From contig JAGOAZ010000008.1 of assembly GCA_017983675.1 (NCBI GenBank), positions 1-64,000 of the forward strand: a stretch of DNA of 64,000 nucleotides, read 5' to 3'. Below, one piece after another: positions 7,687 to 15,552 of this stretch (position 1 is the stretch's first letter; each line of letters opens with the position of its first letter). A program made the position numbers and the translations under genes. The notes beneath the pieces were generated by a model that was not told the DNA's origin, searched no databases, and worked only from the letters and a program-made list of their open reading frames with translations. This DNA is from Fluviicola sp. (GTDB taxonomy: Bacteria; Bacteroidota; Bacteroidia; Flavobacteriales_D; Crocinitomicaceae).

Positions 7687-8070
7687 ATGAAAAAAGTAAA
7701 TTTTTCAATTGCAAAAAGAATTAAAAGTTTTGGATTTGCATTCAATGGCCTTCGCATTTTATTCCATGAAGAACATAATTCACGAATTCATTTTTTTGCG
7801 AGCGTATTAGTCGTAATTGCAGCACTACTTTTTAAATTAAATACCTACGAATGGTTTGCCATAATCTTTTCAATTGGATTGGTAGTTACAGCAGAAATCA
7901 TAAACACTGCCGTTGAAAATATTGCAGACTTTTTGACAACAGAACAAAACAATCATATTAAGAAAATAAAGGATTTAGCAGCTGCGGCCGTTCTTGTAAG
8001 TGCTCTGACTGCATTAACAATCGGATTAATTATTTTCCTACCGAAAATAACAACCTGGGCTAATTTGTGA
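7687..8070 (+). CDS. diacylglycerol/undecaprenol kinase family protein (DgkA-like)
   Basis: A 127-residue integral membrane protein of the prokaryotic DgkA family. These phosphorylate a membrane lipid alcohol (undecaprenol in most Gram-positives and probably in Bacteroidota). Family residues are visible: the N-terminal amphipathic RIKSFGFAFNGLR, EEHNSRIHF, and the hallmark segment VTAEIINTAVENIAD at about 77-91. Three transmembrane helices are expected and seen. It is a normal core-type gene, so its place in the cassette region is notable. Confidence 0.85.
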   Translation: MKKVNFSIAKRIKSFGFAFNGLRILFHEEHNSRIHFFASVLVVIAALLFKLNTYEWFAIIFSIGLVVTAEIINTAVENIADFLTTEQNNHIKKIKDLAAAAVLVSALTALTIGLIIFLPKITTWANL

Positions 8071-8099
8071 ACCGATGGGTGTAAGCTTTTTTGTAAAAC

Positions 8100-8109
8100 G
8101 TTATGTGCC
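8100..8109 (+). repeat. cassette core GTTATGTGCC
   Basis: GTTATGTGCC preceded by GTAAAAC, matching the core pattern of the neighbouring sites, 28 bases before the next gene. The identical core GTTATGTGC recurs at 10403. There is little stem around it, so this is a weak call. Confidence 0.35.
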
Positions 8110-8136
8110 TTAATTACCTTTTAAATACTTAAAAAA

Positions 8137-8634
8137 ATGAAAAAATTAATCCTGACCATGTTGAGTTTGTATTTATTCACGATGGCTTTTTCTCAAACCA
8201 CAACTTCGAGAAATGAAAATAGTATCAGCATCGTTGAGATAAAACATGACCGTGGCTTTAGTGCCGAAATAAATTATCAAGGAAACTATGGATTTGCATT
8301 CGGTGGTATAATTGGTAACAATTTGGGAAATAAAACGAAGCCAAATTATTCGTGTGGCATTTACACTGACATCATTTTAGCAGATTCCATCATTTTTGGA
8401 CCGCGATTGAAATTAAATTGGAACTATTTGAGTATTTTCGGATTAGGTGTGAATTTTCACAATAATTATCGGTCAGGAAAAAATGATTTTAGAATAACTC
8501 CAGAAATCAATTTTTCAGTTTATGGCTTAGCGAATGTTTTTTTAGGTTACAGTTTTAATGTGAGCAAATCAAAATTTTCAGATTTATCAGCTTTCAGAAT
8601 TGGTATTAACATTAATATTATTTCGAAAAAATAA
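8137..8634 (+). CDS. secreted, probably outer-membrane beta protein
   Basis: A 165-residue protein with a signal peptide (residues 1-20, ending FSQ). The mature part alternates hydrophobic and polar residues with many Gly, Asn and aromatic residues, like a small beta-barrel; it ends in FRIGININIISKK. No family is recognised. It lies between the cores at 8100 and 8727, so it is probably one cassette. A periplasmic or outer-membrane location is inferred. Confidence 0.6.
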   Translation: MKKLILTMLSLYLFTMAFSQTTTSRNENSISIVEIKHDRGFSAEINYQGNYGFAFGGIIGNNLGNKTKPNYSCGIYTDIILADSIIFGPRLKLNWNYLSIFGLGVNFHNNYRSGKNDFRITPEINFSVYGLANVFLGYSFNVSKSKFSDLSAFRIGININIISKK

Positions 8635-8672
8635 GACTTTCCACAACAACCAGTTGGCAAAAGCGTCTGAAT

Positions 8673-8735
8673 AATTAGCAACAAACAAGCTTAGAAGCGC
8701 AAATAAAATTAACATTAAATCAGCTTGTTAGCAAT
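8673..8735 (+). repeat. short attC-like hairpin site H
   Basis: AACAAGCT (8684-8691) and AGCTTGTT (8722-8729) form a perfect 8-bp stem. The arms extend outward imperfectly (ATTAGCAAC on the left, GTTAGCAAT core on the right at 8727-8735). The core runs into the ATG of the next gene. Positions 8705-8750 recur at 9752-9797 with two mismatches. Confidence 0.5.
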
Positions 8736-9240
8736 GAAAAAACAAATGAAAATTAAAATTGAAGGAAAATATACTGCCTCAATCATTGGATTGTTATTCA
8801 CTGGAATTGTTTTTATTGCTACGTACACGCTTATTATTCCAATGTTGACACTCACTTTACCTGGTTTGTTGGAAAATGTTTTTTTGTTGTTTTTTGGAAA
8901 CTCACCATACAAAACCATTGGAATTAGTGTGCTGATAAGTTTGTTGCTAATTTTCATTATAACAACATACTTGATGTTTAAAGTCCTATTCAAACAAAAA
9001 CAGTTACTTATAAAAAAGCTTTACACCTATTTTACGTTTCAAGTTTTTATAATTCCTCCAATTTTTTTCTACCTTAAAACTTCGAGAAATTGGGAAACTG
9101 CAAATGATGGTCAATTCATCTTTGGAATCGTTGAGGTATTCCCACTGAGTTGTTTCATTTTCGTTATCATTGGTGTTATCATTGACATTGTAAGAAATCG
9201 TACAAATAGAATTGAAGATTATGATAAAAGGACTCTATGA
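8734..9240 (+). CDS. four-TM membrane protein, unknown
   Basis: About 168 residues starting at ATG 8734. Hydrophobic segments lie at about 12-33, 38-50, 58-83 and 93-108, with a further one near 128-152, so four or five membrane spans. No family is recognised. The start codon overlaps the recombination core GTTAGCAAT. The VOC gene overlaps its end by 20 bases, suggesting translational coupling. Confidence 0.6.
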   Translation: MKKQMKIKIEGKYTASIIGLLFTGIVFIATYTLIIPMLTLTLPGLLENVFLLFFGNSPYKTIGISVLISLLLIFIITTYLMFKVLFKQKQLLIKKLYTYFTFQVFIIPPIFFYLKTSRNWETANDGQFIFGIVEVFPLSCFIFVIIGVIIDIVRNRTNRIEDYDKRTL

Positions 9241-9679
9241 AACTCATTTATTCGTTGAAAAGTTAGAACAATCAATTGACTTTTATAAAAATGTACTTGG
9301 GCTTGAACAATGCTATTTTGAAGAAAAAAGAAGAGCAGCTTTTTTTTGGATTGGGAAACCGAAAGAAGCAATGTTAGGTCTTTGGGAAAAACCGAAATCA
9401 GAAATTGATAAGCGCCATTTTGCATTTCGTTGTGACAAAGATTATTTGTTAAATCAAGCAACTGAATTTTTGAACGGCAAAGGGTTAAACCCACACAATT
9501 TCTTGAAAGACGGAACTGACAGGCCAATGGTTTTTGCATGGATGCCTGCTATATCAATTTATTTTAGTGACCCCGATGGGCATAGTCTCGAATTTATTGC
9601 AATTTTAGACGATGAAGCGAGACCAGAACTTGGCGTAATTTCCTATGACGAATGGGTAAACAGAGAAAACATATCATGA
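9221..9679 (+). CDS. VOC family protein (glyoxalase/bleomycin-resistance fold)
   Basis: About 152 residues from ATG 9221. The vicinal-oxygen-chelate fold is visible: an N-terminal ETHLFVEKLEQSIDFYKNVL and a C-terminal YFSDPDGHSLEFIAIL. The first conserved His (THLF), a mid-protein RHFAFRC and the final Glu (LEF) are consistent with metal ligands. Members include antibiotic-binding and thiol-dependent detoxification proteins; the substrate cannot be told. It overlaps the preceding membrane protein gene. Confidence 0.8.
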   Translation: MIKGLYETHLFVEKLEQSIDFYKNVLGLEQCYFEEKRRAAFFWIGKPKEAMLGLWEKPKSEIDKRHFAFRCDKDYLLNQATEFLNGKGLNPHNFLKDGTDRPMVFAWMPAISIYFSDPDGHSLEFIAILDDEARPELGVISYDEWVNRENIS

Positions 9680-9723
9680 AAAAACATTTTGCAAAACATG
9701 CAGTTCTAATGGCGCTTTCTTAA
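9676..9723 (+). pseudogene. 15-residue start fragment
   Basis: ATG at 9676 overlaps the VOC stop codon (ATGA) and reads 15 codons (MKKHFAKHAVLMALS) before a TAA that lies in CTTAAC, next to the cassette boundary. It resembles the first part of a signal peptide cut off at the boundary. It is too short to support as a functional gene. Confidence 0.25.
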
Positions 9724-9751
9724 CAATTCAGCAACCAAAAGAACTACTATG

Positions 9752-9797
9752 AAAATTAACTTTAAATCAGCTTGTTAGCAATAAAAAAACAAATGAA
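9752..9797 (+). repeat. 46-bp repeat with core GTTAGCAAT, copy 2
   Basis: Matches 8705-8750 with two mismatches. It contains the core at 9774-9782 and ends at the start codon of the 9793 gene. One of the mismatches removes the ATG used in copy 1 (AATG to AATA), and the gene starts instead at the second ATG inside the repeat. Confidence 0.8.
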
Positions 9798-10398
9798 TAG
9801 CAAACTTCTCCCCTTTTTTATTGTGGTTGTTGTTATAAGCAGCTGTGCCAATGACAATGCTATTAAACAAAATAATCAACCCAACAATGACACAGTTGCA
9901 ACCCGAACATTGGACGAGAAAAACAAACCGCTTTTGGAAGAAAATGACTGCGTTTTTGATGCTAATTCGTATAAATTCACAACAGATGCTTTAAAAAGAT
10001 ACAACAAACACATTCAATTCGTTTGGGACAGCAAACAGAAAAGTGCAACAACCAGATTGAAAAATAATGATACCTTGCAATTAAGTATTGGTGGTTGCAA
10101 TCACTTTGGATACGCTGCAACCTTGTATTCTTCCATTCATTTTGACAACACAAAAGAACTGATCAAAAAAGCACAATGGCTTGCAAAAACTTTTTTTGAC
10201 AACGGTTTTGACACTAAATATGACGAGTGCATCCGAAATGGGCAATTTGAACCTAGCTATAATTACGACACGATTAACATGAAATCCTTTGACATCCAAG
10301 ACCAAGACACGTCAATAACCAATATGGTTTATAATGGATTTTCGTTTTACAGAGCAGGCAATAGAACAAAAATAGTAATAAGTGGATACATCAACTGA
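9793..10398 (+). CDS. predicted lipoprotein, unknown function
   Basis: About 201 residues from ATG 9793. The signal sequence ends in the lipobox ISSC at residues 15-18, followed by an Asn/Gln-rich linker. The mature domain includes CVFDANSYKFTTDALKRY and a central GGCNHFGYAATLYSS. No family is recognised. Its 5' end is set by the 46-bp repeat carrying the core GTTAGCAAT, and the next core is at 10403, so this is a one-gene cassette. Confidence 0.62.
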   Translation: MNSKLLPFFIVVVVISSCANDNAIKQNNQPNNDTVATRTLDEKNKPLLEENDCVFDANSYKFTTDALKRYNKHIQFVWDSKQKSATTRLKNNDTLQLSIGGCNHFGYAATLYSSIHFDNTKELIKKAQWLAKTFFDNGFDTKYDECIRNGQFEPSYNYDTINMKSFDIQDQDTSITNMVYNGFSFYRAGNRTKIVISGYIN

Positions 10399-10402
10399 TA
10401 AC

Positions 10403-10411
10403 GTTATGTGC
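10403..10411 (+). repeat. cassette core GTTATGTGC
   Basis: GTTATGTGC, identical to the core at 8100, lies 5 bases after the stop of the 9793 gene. About 146 bases to the next start hold no recognised feature apart from AT-rich sequence. Confidence 0.35.
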
Positions 10412-10557
10412 TATTACAGTTCGTAACCGCAATTTACCGGTGCATTTAGCTATGAAACATTTTAATTTCCTGCTCATAGTTCGCTAAAAATTATATCTTT
10501 AACTGTAAAACAATTGGTTCAATGCTTGGATCTGAGTTAGAAACTAAAGCAATAATT

Positions 10558-11412
10558 ATGAAACGGATAACTATTTTATCAATATTTCTAATTCTTATTC
10601 AAGATTGCTTCACACAAATTCCTATAGAGCAGTATAAAACTGAAATCTATAATTTAAAAACAGTGAATGAAATCGAGCTTTATTGGAACAAATTATATGA
10701 AATTGATCAGAAAAAATTGATTCAGGAACAGGATTTTTTCAAAAGTGATTCACTATCATTGGATTTAATGATTCGAACCGTATTATTATTCCAAATTCAC
10801 GACACAATTGGTTATAATCGATTTCAAAATGTACTGCCTGTTCTTAATTTAATCCATTCAAATTTGAGTTCCAGTTTATTGATTTATTGGCCCATTATAG
10901 AAAAATGTTCAGCTTTAGGAGGTGCCATAAATAAACTAGGCGGAAATTTTCCTGCATATGAATTGGAAGGTGTTTCTATCTGTTTTTACAATTATTCGTT
11001 ATTAAATCAAGAGATGAAATACCCTCGTTTGATGAATAAATTGTCTGGTAAAGATGCTGATTCAATTGTTAGTCATTTATCAAGCTTTATTCAAAAACAA
11101 AAAGCTATCTATCGATTATATGAACGGAAAGTAATTGGCTGCTGGTTCAACCAACCTTTTACAAATTTGAAAGAAGAATCTTATTTTGAAATTATTGAAA
11201 TGTCTGATGGAAATCAGTACATCAAAAACAATAACAGACTTCAAAAACTGAATGAAACCATACTAAAATCAGGAAATAGCATGTATCGCATTGAAGACGA
11301 ACCTTTCGGCTGGGCTTACAGCTTGGATTCAACTGGTCATCTTGAACTTTTGGATGAAACAGGAGAAATTCTCATTCGTTATTCAAAAGCAACATCCTCG
11401 AAAATCAACTAA
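10558..11412 (+). CDS. secreted protein, unknown function
   Basis: About 284 residues from ATG 10558. A signal peptide spans residues 1-20 (ending CFTQ). The mature protein is mainly helical (about 20-200), with a C-terminal beta-rich part containing VIGCWFNQPF and ESYFEIIEMSDGNQYI. Such an ending resembles lipocalin-like or META-like domains, but I cannot assign one. The last 30 or so codons lie in a segment duplicated at 11954-12091. Confidence 0.6.
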   Translation: MKRITILSIFLILIQDCFTQIPIEQYKTEIYNLKTVNEIELYWNKLYEIDQKKLIQEQDFFKSDSLSLDLMIRTVLLFQIHDTIGYNRFQNVLPVLNLIHSNLSSSLLIYWPIIEKCSALGGAINKLGGNFPAYELEGVSICFYNYSLLNQEMKYPRLMNKLSGKDADSIVSHLSSFIQKQKAIYRLYERKVIGCWFNQPFTNLKEESYFEIIEMSDGNQYIKNNNRLQKLNETILKSGNSMYRIEDEPFGWAYSLDSTGHLELLDETGEILIRYSKATSSKIN

Positions 11413-11461
11413 TTTCACAAACGAAACAACAACAACCGATAAAATCCATAATGGCAATCAA
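11324..11461 (+). repeat. 138-bp direct repeat, copy 1
   Basis: Matches 11954-12091 with four mismatches and no gaps (offset 630). It covers the 3' end of the 10558 gene and 49 bases beyond its stop. Confidence 0.9.
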
Positions 11462-11504
11462 ATTCCAATTACAACATTAAAGAAAAAAAAGAGATATAAT
11501 AACA

Positions 11505-11927
11505 ATGCTAAGTCGTCTTGAAAATATAAAGCTGTTTATTAATAAACAAAACCCAAGATATATTTATTCTATATTATGTGTTGTTATTGTATCGCATTTT
11601 CTTGTCAATCATAATAGAATTTTAATTGAAAGCGACATTAATAAGATAATAAGTGGTCGTGTTGAATTTTGTTTAATCTTGATTTTAATTTTGCAAATAA
11701 TATTGATTAATAGATTTTTACAGAATATCTTGAAAAATAGTGTGCTTTTTTTTTACTTTAATAATCTACATTATTATTTCGAAATAATTACAGGTAAAAC
11801 TTATTTTTTTTCAATCTCAGGCAATTCTTTTTTGATGTTGGTATTAATTTTTGGAATTTCAACAGTTGTCAGTTACCTGTTTTTTACAATAATTGAAAAC
11901 ACAAGTTCAAGAAAACCTAATACCTGA
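11505..11927 (+). CDS. three-TM membrane protein, unknown
   Basis: A 140-residue hydrophobic protein with membrane segments at about 20-35, 47-70 and 105-132. No family is recognised. It lies between the two copies of a 138-bp direct repeat, so the stretch 11462-12091 looks like an inserted or tandemly duplicated 630-bp unit carrying this gene. Confidence 0.55.
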   Translation: MLSRLENIKLFINKQNPRYIYSILCVVIVSHFLVNHNRILIESDINKIISGRVEFCLILILILQIILINRFLQNILKNSVLFFYFNNLHYYFEIITGKTYFFSISGNSFLMLVLIFGISTVVSYLFFTIIENTSSRKPNT

Positions 11928-11953
11928 TGGCAACTTTTCAAAATGTTACCGCA

Positions 11954-12091
11954 TGGATTCAACTGGTCATCTTGAACTTTTGGACGAAACAGGAGAAATT
12001 CTCATTCGTTATTCAAAAGCAACATCCTCGAAAACCAACTAATGCCACAAACGAAACAACAACAACCGATAAAATCCATAATGGCAATCAA
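11954..12091 (+). repeat. 138-bp direct repeat, copy 2
   Basis: Near-identical copy of 11324-11461. Here it holds a detached copy of the 3' end of the secreted-protein gene with no start, so it is a gene fragment. Confidence 0.9.
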
Positions 12092-12144
12092 TTTCGTTTT
12101 GCAATAATTAATAACAAAGACCACTTGAACAAAACATTAAATGT

Positions 12145-12822
12145 ATGAAAATAAGAGAGCTTACATTATATACAAATCAACTTGAGAAGCAAAAAGATTT
12201 TTTTTTGAACGTTTTAGGTTTTGAATTATTTGATGAAAACGTAATTGAAATTTGCTTTAAAATCGGTGAGAGTAAACTAAAATTCTGTTCATCAGAAAAT
12301 ATTCACTTTTATCATTATTGCTTTTTACTTCCTTCTAATAAATTATTGGAGTCATTAGCATGGATGAACAAAAGAACAGAAACTATTGATGTAGAGAAGG
12401 GTGAAAAAATTGTTCACTTTGACGATTGGAATGCCGACTCTTTCTATTTTTATGATGGTGGTGGAAATATAGCTGAGTTTATTGTGCGTTATGAACTAAA
12501 AAACGAGGTGGATTCAGCATTTGATTTGAAGATGGTTCTTGGTATAAATGAAATTGGAATTGGGACAGAAGACATCGTAAAAATCAATTCTCAACTTGAA
12601 AAAAAAATTGGGTCAATGTTTTATAAAGGCAATTACACAAGATTCGGTACAAATGGTTCAGCAGAAGGAATTTTTTTAATTCCAAATTACCAGTTAAAAG
12701 AAACTTGGTTTCCAACCGATATTAAAATCAAAGCCGAACCTTTCGAAGCAATCATAGAAAATGAATCAGCAGTATTTAAAGTAGTTTACAAAAACGCTCT
12801 GCTCGAAATAACTCCTATTTAA
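12145..12822 (+). CDS. VOC superfamily protein, two-module
   Basis: A 225-residue protein. The N-terminal VOC module (about 1-115) shows RELTLYTNQLEKQKDFFLNV and ends with FYFYDGGGNIAEFIVRYE. A second, weaker module (about 125-222) starts at LGINEIGIGTEDIVKIN. Two modules per chain is common for VOC dioxygenases and binding proteins. The strong metal-ligand His of the first module is not obvious, so catalysis is uncertain. Confidence 0.7.
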   Translation: MKIRELTLYTNQLEKQKDFFLNVLGFELFDENVIEICFKIGESKLKFCSSENIHFYHYCFLLPSNKLLESLAWMNKRTETIDVEKGEKIVHFDDWNADSFYFYDGGGNIAEFIVRYELKNEVDSAFDLKMVLGINEIGIGTEDIVKINSQLEKKIGSMFYKGNYTRFGTNGSAEGIFLIPNYQLKETWFPTDIKIKAEPFEAIIENESAVFKVVYKNALLEITPI

Positions 12823-12836
12823 ATAAAAAACATACA

Positions 12837-12893
12837 ATGCTCATATTTTCAATGATTATTGTAACGCTGGTTGTATTCATTGTTACAAAATAA
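12837..12893 (+). pseudogene. C-terminal fragment of the 75-residue membrane protein family
   Basis: Eighteen codons encode a hydrophobic tail nearly identical to the C-terminus of the 13574-13801 protein (shared IIVTLVVFI). It is part of the duplicated segment that also covers the next gene's signal peptide. It has no N-terminal part, so it is a remnant. Confidence 0.7.
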
Positions 12894-12980
12894 AACTAAA
12901 AGCTAATTTTATCAAAAACAACGAGACAATTGAAACAACTACTAATAACTTCGATTCTTTTTTTTCTGTCGGCAGCTGTT
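12838..12980 (+). repeat. about 140-bp direct repeat, copy 1 (tail plus signal peptide)
   Basis: Aligns with about 13746-13889 at roughly 90 percent or better with one single-base gap. It spans the end of one gene, the spacer and the signal-peptide codons of the next. Beyond the signal peptide the two copies diverge completely. Confidence 0.8.
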
Positions 12981-13589
12981 TTCGGTCAATCGAATACAGC
13001 ATCTTGCGATTGCCCTATAACTGAATTTGCTGGAACAACAGCTGACGCGATTTTTCAACTTTCAAACGGTAAGACAATCGTTTTATGTGGTTATAAAAAT
13101 CCAGACAGCAAACCAGCATCATTTTCTGAATTCATTCTTGCAGTATGCGGACAAGATACCATTATTGACTTTTGGGGTGCTGTGCTAACTTGCCGACTAA
13201 ACGTTAACAAAGACACATTATTGGTAAACCAACTTCAAAACCTGCCGACTGGAAAGAATTTTGAAGTTACAGAAACCGTTTGGACTACTGAAAAGATCTA
13301 TTTCAGTGGGCAAAAACTTGTTAGAAAAATTGTGGTTAACCGACAAATCAGAAAATATAACCAAAACGAAATCGAATTAGTTTTAAAATCATACGAAACA
13401 GCAAAGTCTGGACTAAACGACAGCAAAATGGAAATTGCAAATAAATTGTTCATTGCGGCAATTTCCGGCAACGAAAAAGCAAGGCAATATTTCAAAGAAT
13501 TTGAGCATAAGTTTGAGCCACTTGACGGAGCATTTGCTGAAGAATACAGCGACTTATCAGTAATGTTAGAACAATGGAATTTATATTAG
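12930..13589 (+). CDS. secreted protein, unknown function
   Basis: A 219-residue protein with a signal peptide ending VFGQ at residue 20, then a CDCP motif. The start is TTG (12930), since no ATG fits and the signal peptide reads directly from it; the sister gene at 13839 also uses TTG. The middle is beta-rich, and the C-terminal 60 residues are helical. No family is recognised. The signal peptide is shared with the 13839 gene but the mature parts differ. Confidence 0.6.
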   Translation: MKQLLITSILFFLSAAVFGQSNTASCDCPITEFAGTTADAIFQLSNGKTIVLCGYKNPDSKPASFSEFILAVCGQDTIIDFWGAVLTCRLNVNKDTLLVNQLQNLPTGKNFEVTETVWTTEKIYFSGQKLVRKIVVNRQIRKYNQNEIELVLKSYETAKSGLNDSKMEIANKLFIAAISGNEKARQYFKEFEHKFEPLDGAFAEEYSDLSVMLEQWNLY

Positions 13590-13801
13590 GAGATGTGCTA
13601 TTTACAATAGTTGGATGGGTTTCTATGTTGATCAAACATAGAAATATTGACCAAATGCGGATTGTGATAAAAGAAAAATATGAAAATCAATATTCCTCTG
13701 TTGGGCGGGAAATATTATCCAATACTTTTTTAAAAATTTTTGCACTGCTCTTATTTTCACTGATTATTGTCACGCTGGTTGTATTCATTATTACAAAATA
13801 A
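13574..13801 (+). CDS. small membrane protein, 75 residues
   Basis: Starts at ATG 13574, overlapping the preceding gene by 16 bases. It has a weak hydrophobic N-terminus (about 2-19), a charged middle and a strong C-terminal transmembrane segment (about 52-73). The tail exists in a second, detached copy at 12837-12893, so a paralogue once lay upstream. Function unknown. Confidence 0.55.
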   Translation: MEFILGDVLFTIVGWVSMLIKHRNIDQMRIVIKEKYENQYSSVGREILSNTFLKIFALLLFSLIIVTLVVFIITK

Positions 13802-13889
13802 AACTAAAAGCTAATTTTATCAAAAAACAACGAGACAATTGAAACTACTACTAATAACATCGATTCTTTTTTTTCTGTCGGCAAATTTA
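13746..13889 (+). repeat. about 140-bp direct repeat, copy 2
   Basis: Counterpart of 12838-12980. It covers the 3' end of the 75-residue membrane protein gene, the spacer and the signal peptide of the 13839 gene. Confidence 0.8.
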
Positions 13890-14627
13890 TTCGGTCAGAC
13901 TATTCAAGAAATTGAAAATGAGCTGCAACAAGCATACAAAAGAATTCTTTCTGACAGGTTTGACGCAGACACAATTGCTTGGGATAATCTTGAAAGCGAC
14001 AACCGGTTGTTTAGAGAAAAAATGCTGCGCTACACTTCAAATTACCCGTTAACGTTAACTTACAACTTTGATTCATTAACGAAAGCTATTTACATTGTAA
14101 CATCAGACGACAACTTGCTCAGAATTTACAGTTGGGACACGAGGCTTGGTGGTACAATGCACGATTTTGAAAATATTTATCAATTCAAATCAGCAAATAA
14201 TATTTATGCTAATGTTAAACGCGACACAGCATTGGACGGAGAAGAAAATTATGTTCCATATTACTCACAACTATTTACATTAAAAGAAAAGGACAGAACG
14301 TATTACTTGGCAATAAACAATGGGATTTATTCAACTAAAGACATCAGTCAATCAATCAAAGCATTTACAATTGAAAACAATAAGCTCAACGATACAATAA
14401 AAATATTCAAAACGAAGACAGAACTGCTAAACGAAATAAGTATCAATCTTGACTTTTTTAGTGTAGTAGATAGACCTGAAAGACCCCTGGAATTAATTAA
14501 ATATGATGCGGAAAATAAAATTATTTACATCCCAATTGTATATGAAAACGGTGAAGTAACAGACAGATACTTACTTTACCAATTTAATGGACAATACTTT
14601 GAACACATCATGACACAAAAAAAATAA
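13839..14627 (+). CDS. secreted protein, unknown function
   Basis: A 262-residue protein starting at TTG 13839. A signal peptide covers residues 1-20 (ending LFGQ), followed by a helical segment (TIQEIENELQQAYKRIL) and then a beta-rich domain with repeated short strands that could be a propeller or lipocalin-like fold. The C-terminus reads DRYLLYQFNGQYFEHI. No family is recognised. The leader region is duplicated from or to the 12930 gene. Confidence 0.6.
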   Translation: MKLLLITSILFFLSANLFGQTIQEIENELQQAYKRILSDRFDADTIAWDNLESDNRLFREKMLRYTSNYPLTLTYNFDSLTKAIYIVTSDDNLLRIYSWDTRLGGTMHDFENIYQFKSANNIYANVKRDTALDGEENYVPYYSQLFTLKEKDRTYYLAINNGIYSTKDISQSIKAFTIENNKLNDTIKIFKTKTELLNEISINLDFFSVVDRPERPLELIKYDAENKIIYIPIVYENGEVTDRYLLYQFNGQYFEHIMTQKK

Positions 14628-14758
14628 TGCAAAATTAGTATGGTCAGTTCAGCAGGCTCAAATGAGCTGGTTAATTTATTACTGTTCTTGTAAGTGCTCG
14701 TTACTAATGATAGACAATTGTATATTGTACAAGATTTACAAAATAATTTTTATACGAT

Positions 14759-15238
14759 TTACTTTCTTGAATTTCTTCCAATAACAAAAACAGATACTAA
14801 ACTGACTACAGTACCTCCTGCGATTACTGTTCCAACAGTAGTGAAACCGTTATACGCTAAAAATGTTCCGCTTCCAATTCCAGAAAGACCGATTAGAAAG
14901 CCGAAAATCTGTCCCATAAAACTCTGAAATGTTTGACGACCAATTGCTGTACGTTCAATTTTCATCCTGTGCTCTTGCTGTTTTTCAGCCATTTTCATGA
15001 TTCTATCTGCACCTTCAGGAATGAGTTGATTATACGAACTCAATGTTTGCGGATCTGGTAAAGGACCAGAATGCATCATCGTAACAGAAACACTTTTCAA
15101 AATTTCTGTTTTCTTTCTTTTATTAACCCCTTGAAATATTTTAGGATTTACTTGAACTAATTCTTGCTCTAATTCTTCTAAATTTTCATTAGAATCGTCA
15201 TCAATTAAGTTTTCGGTTTGTAAATTGTTCACAGACAA
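14759..15238 (-). CDS. DUF2335 family membrane protein
   Basis: A 159-residue protein on the minus strand. The DUF2335 signature is clear: HSGPLPDPQTLSSYNQLIPE followed by a helix with KMAEKQQEHRMKIE. Two transmembrane segments follow at about 106-125 and 129-150. The acidic N-terminus (1-40) is variable in the family. Function is unknown; members are frequent in mobile and variable regions. It lies 16 bases after the 15255-15482 gene and probably shares its promoter. Confidence 0.82.
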   Translation of the reverse strand: MSVNNLQTENLIDDDSNENLEELEQELVQVNPKIFQGVNKRKKTEILKSVSVTMMHSGPLPDPQTLSSYNQLIPEGADRIMKMAEKQQEHRMKIERTAIGRQTFQSFMGQIFGFLIGLSGIGSGTFLAYNGFTTVGTVIAGGTVVSLVSVFVIGRNSRK

Positions 15239-15254
15239 AAAATTAAATTAAGGA

Positions 15255-15482
15255 CTAGAATTTTTTAGAATATTTGTCTTTCAACGTGTTTTTAAGGATT
15301 GAATCTATATCATTCCCAACATTCCACCAATCAGAAAATAAAGCTTTTTTATCTGCTTCAACCTCACTGTTTGAGGTTTTGTAGTTAAAATAATTACCCC
15401 CCAAATTGAGTACAGACCCCATACCAATAAAGAAATTGTTCTTCGGCAATAAAAAATTAGTGCTAAATGTTTTCTTTTTCAT
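15255..15482 (-). CDS. small protein, unknown, 75 residues
   Basis: Starts at the ATG at 15482 (MKKKTFSTNFLLPKNNFF). A longer frame reaches back to 15536 but would run through the promoter at 15504-15533. It has a Gly-rich stretch (FIGMGSVLNLGGNYF), reminiscent of a small membrane-interacting segment, and a polar, acidic C-terminus. It sits just upstream of the DUF2335 gene on the same strand. No family is recognised. Confidence 0.55.
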   Translation of the reverse strand: MKKKTFSTNFLLPKNNFFIGMGSVLNLGGNYFNYKTSNSEVEADKKALFSDWWNVGNDIDSILKNTLKDKYSKKF

Positions 15483-15503
15483 ATCTGATTGTCTTAATTG
15501 ATA

Positions 15504-15533
15504 CAAATATAAACCAAAATCCAAAGTTATCAA
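15504..15533 (-). promoter_or_regulatory. Bacteroidota-type promoter TTG-N19-TATATTTG
   Basis: On the minus strand TTG (15533-15531) is followed after 19 bases by TATATTTG (15511-15504), matching the Bacteroidota consensus TTG / TAnnTTTG. The predicted transcript would start about 7 bases downstream, in front of the ATG at 15482. Confidence 0.7.
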
Positions 15534-15552
15534 CAAAACCAGTACAAATAAA

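Noticed and set aside
11927..12148. ORF of 73 codons after the three-TM gene
   Set aside because: It is an out-of-frame reading of the 138-bp repeat; the same false frame appears at 11291-11521 over copy 1.
14694..14927. 77-codon plus-strand ORF
   Set aside because: Antisense to the well-supported DUF2335 gene; a proline-rich translation without features.
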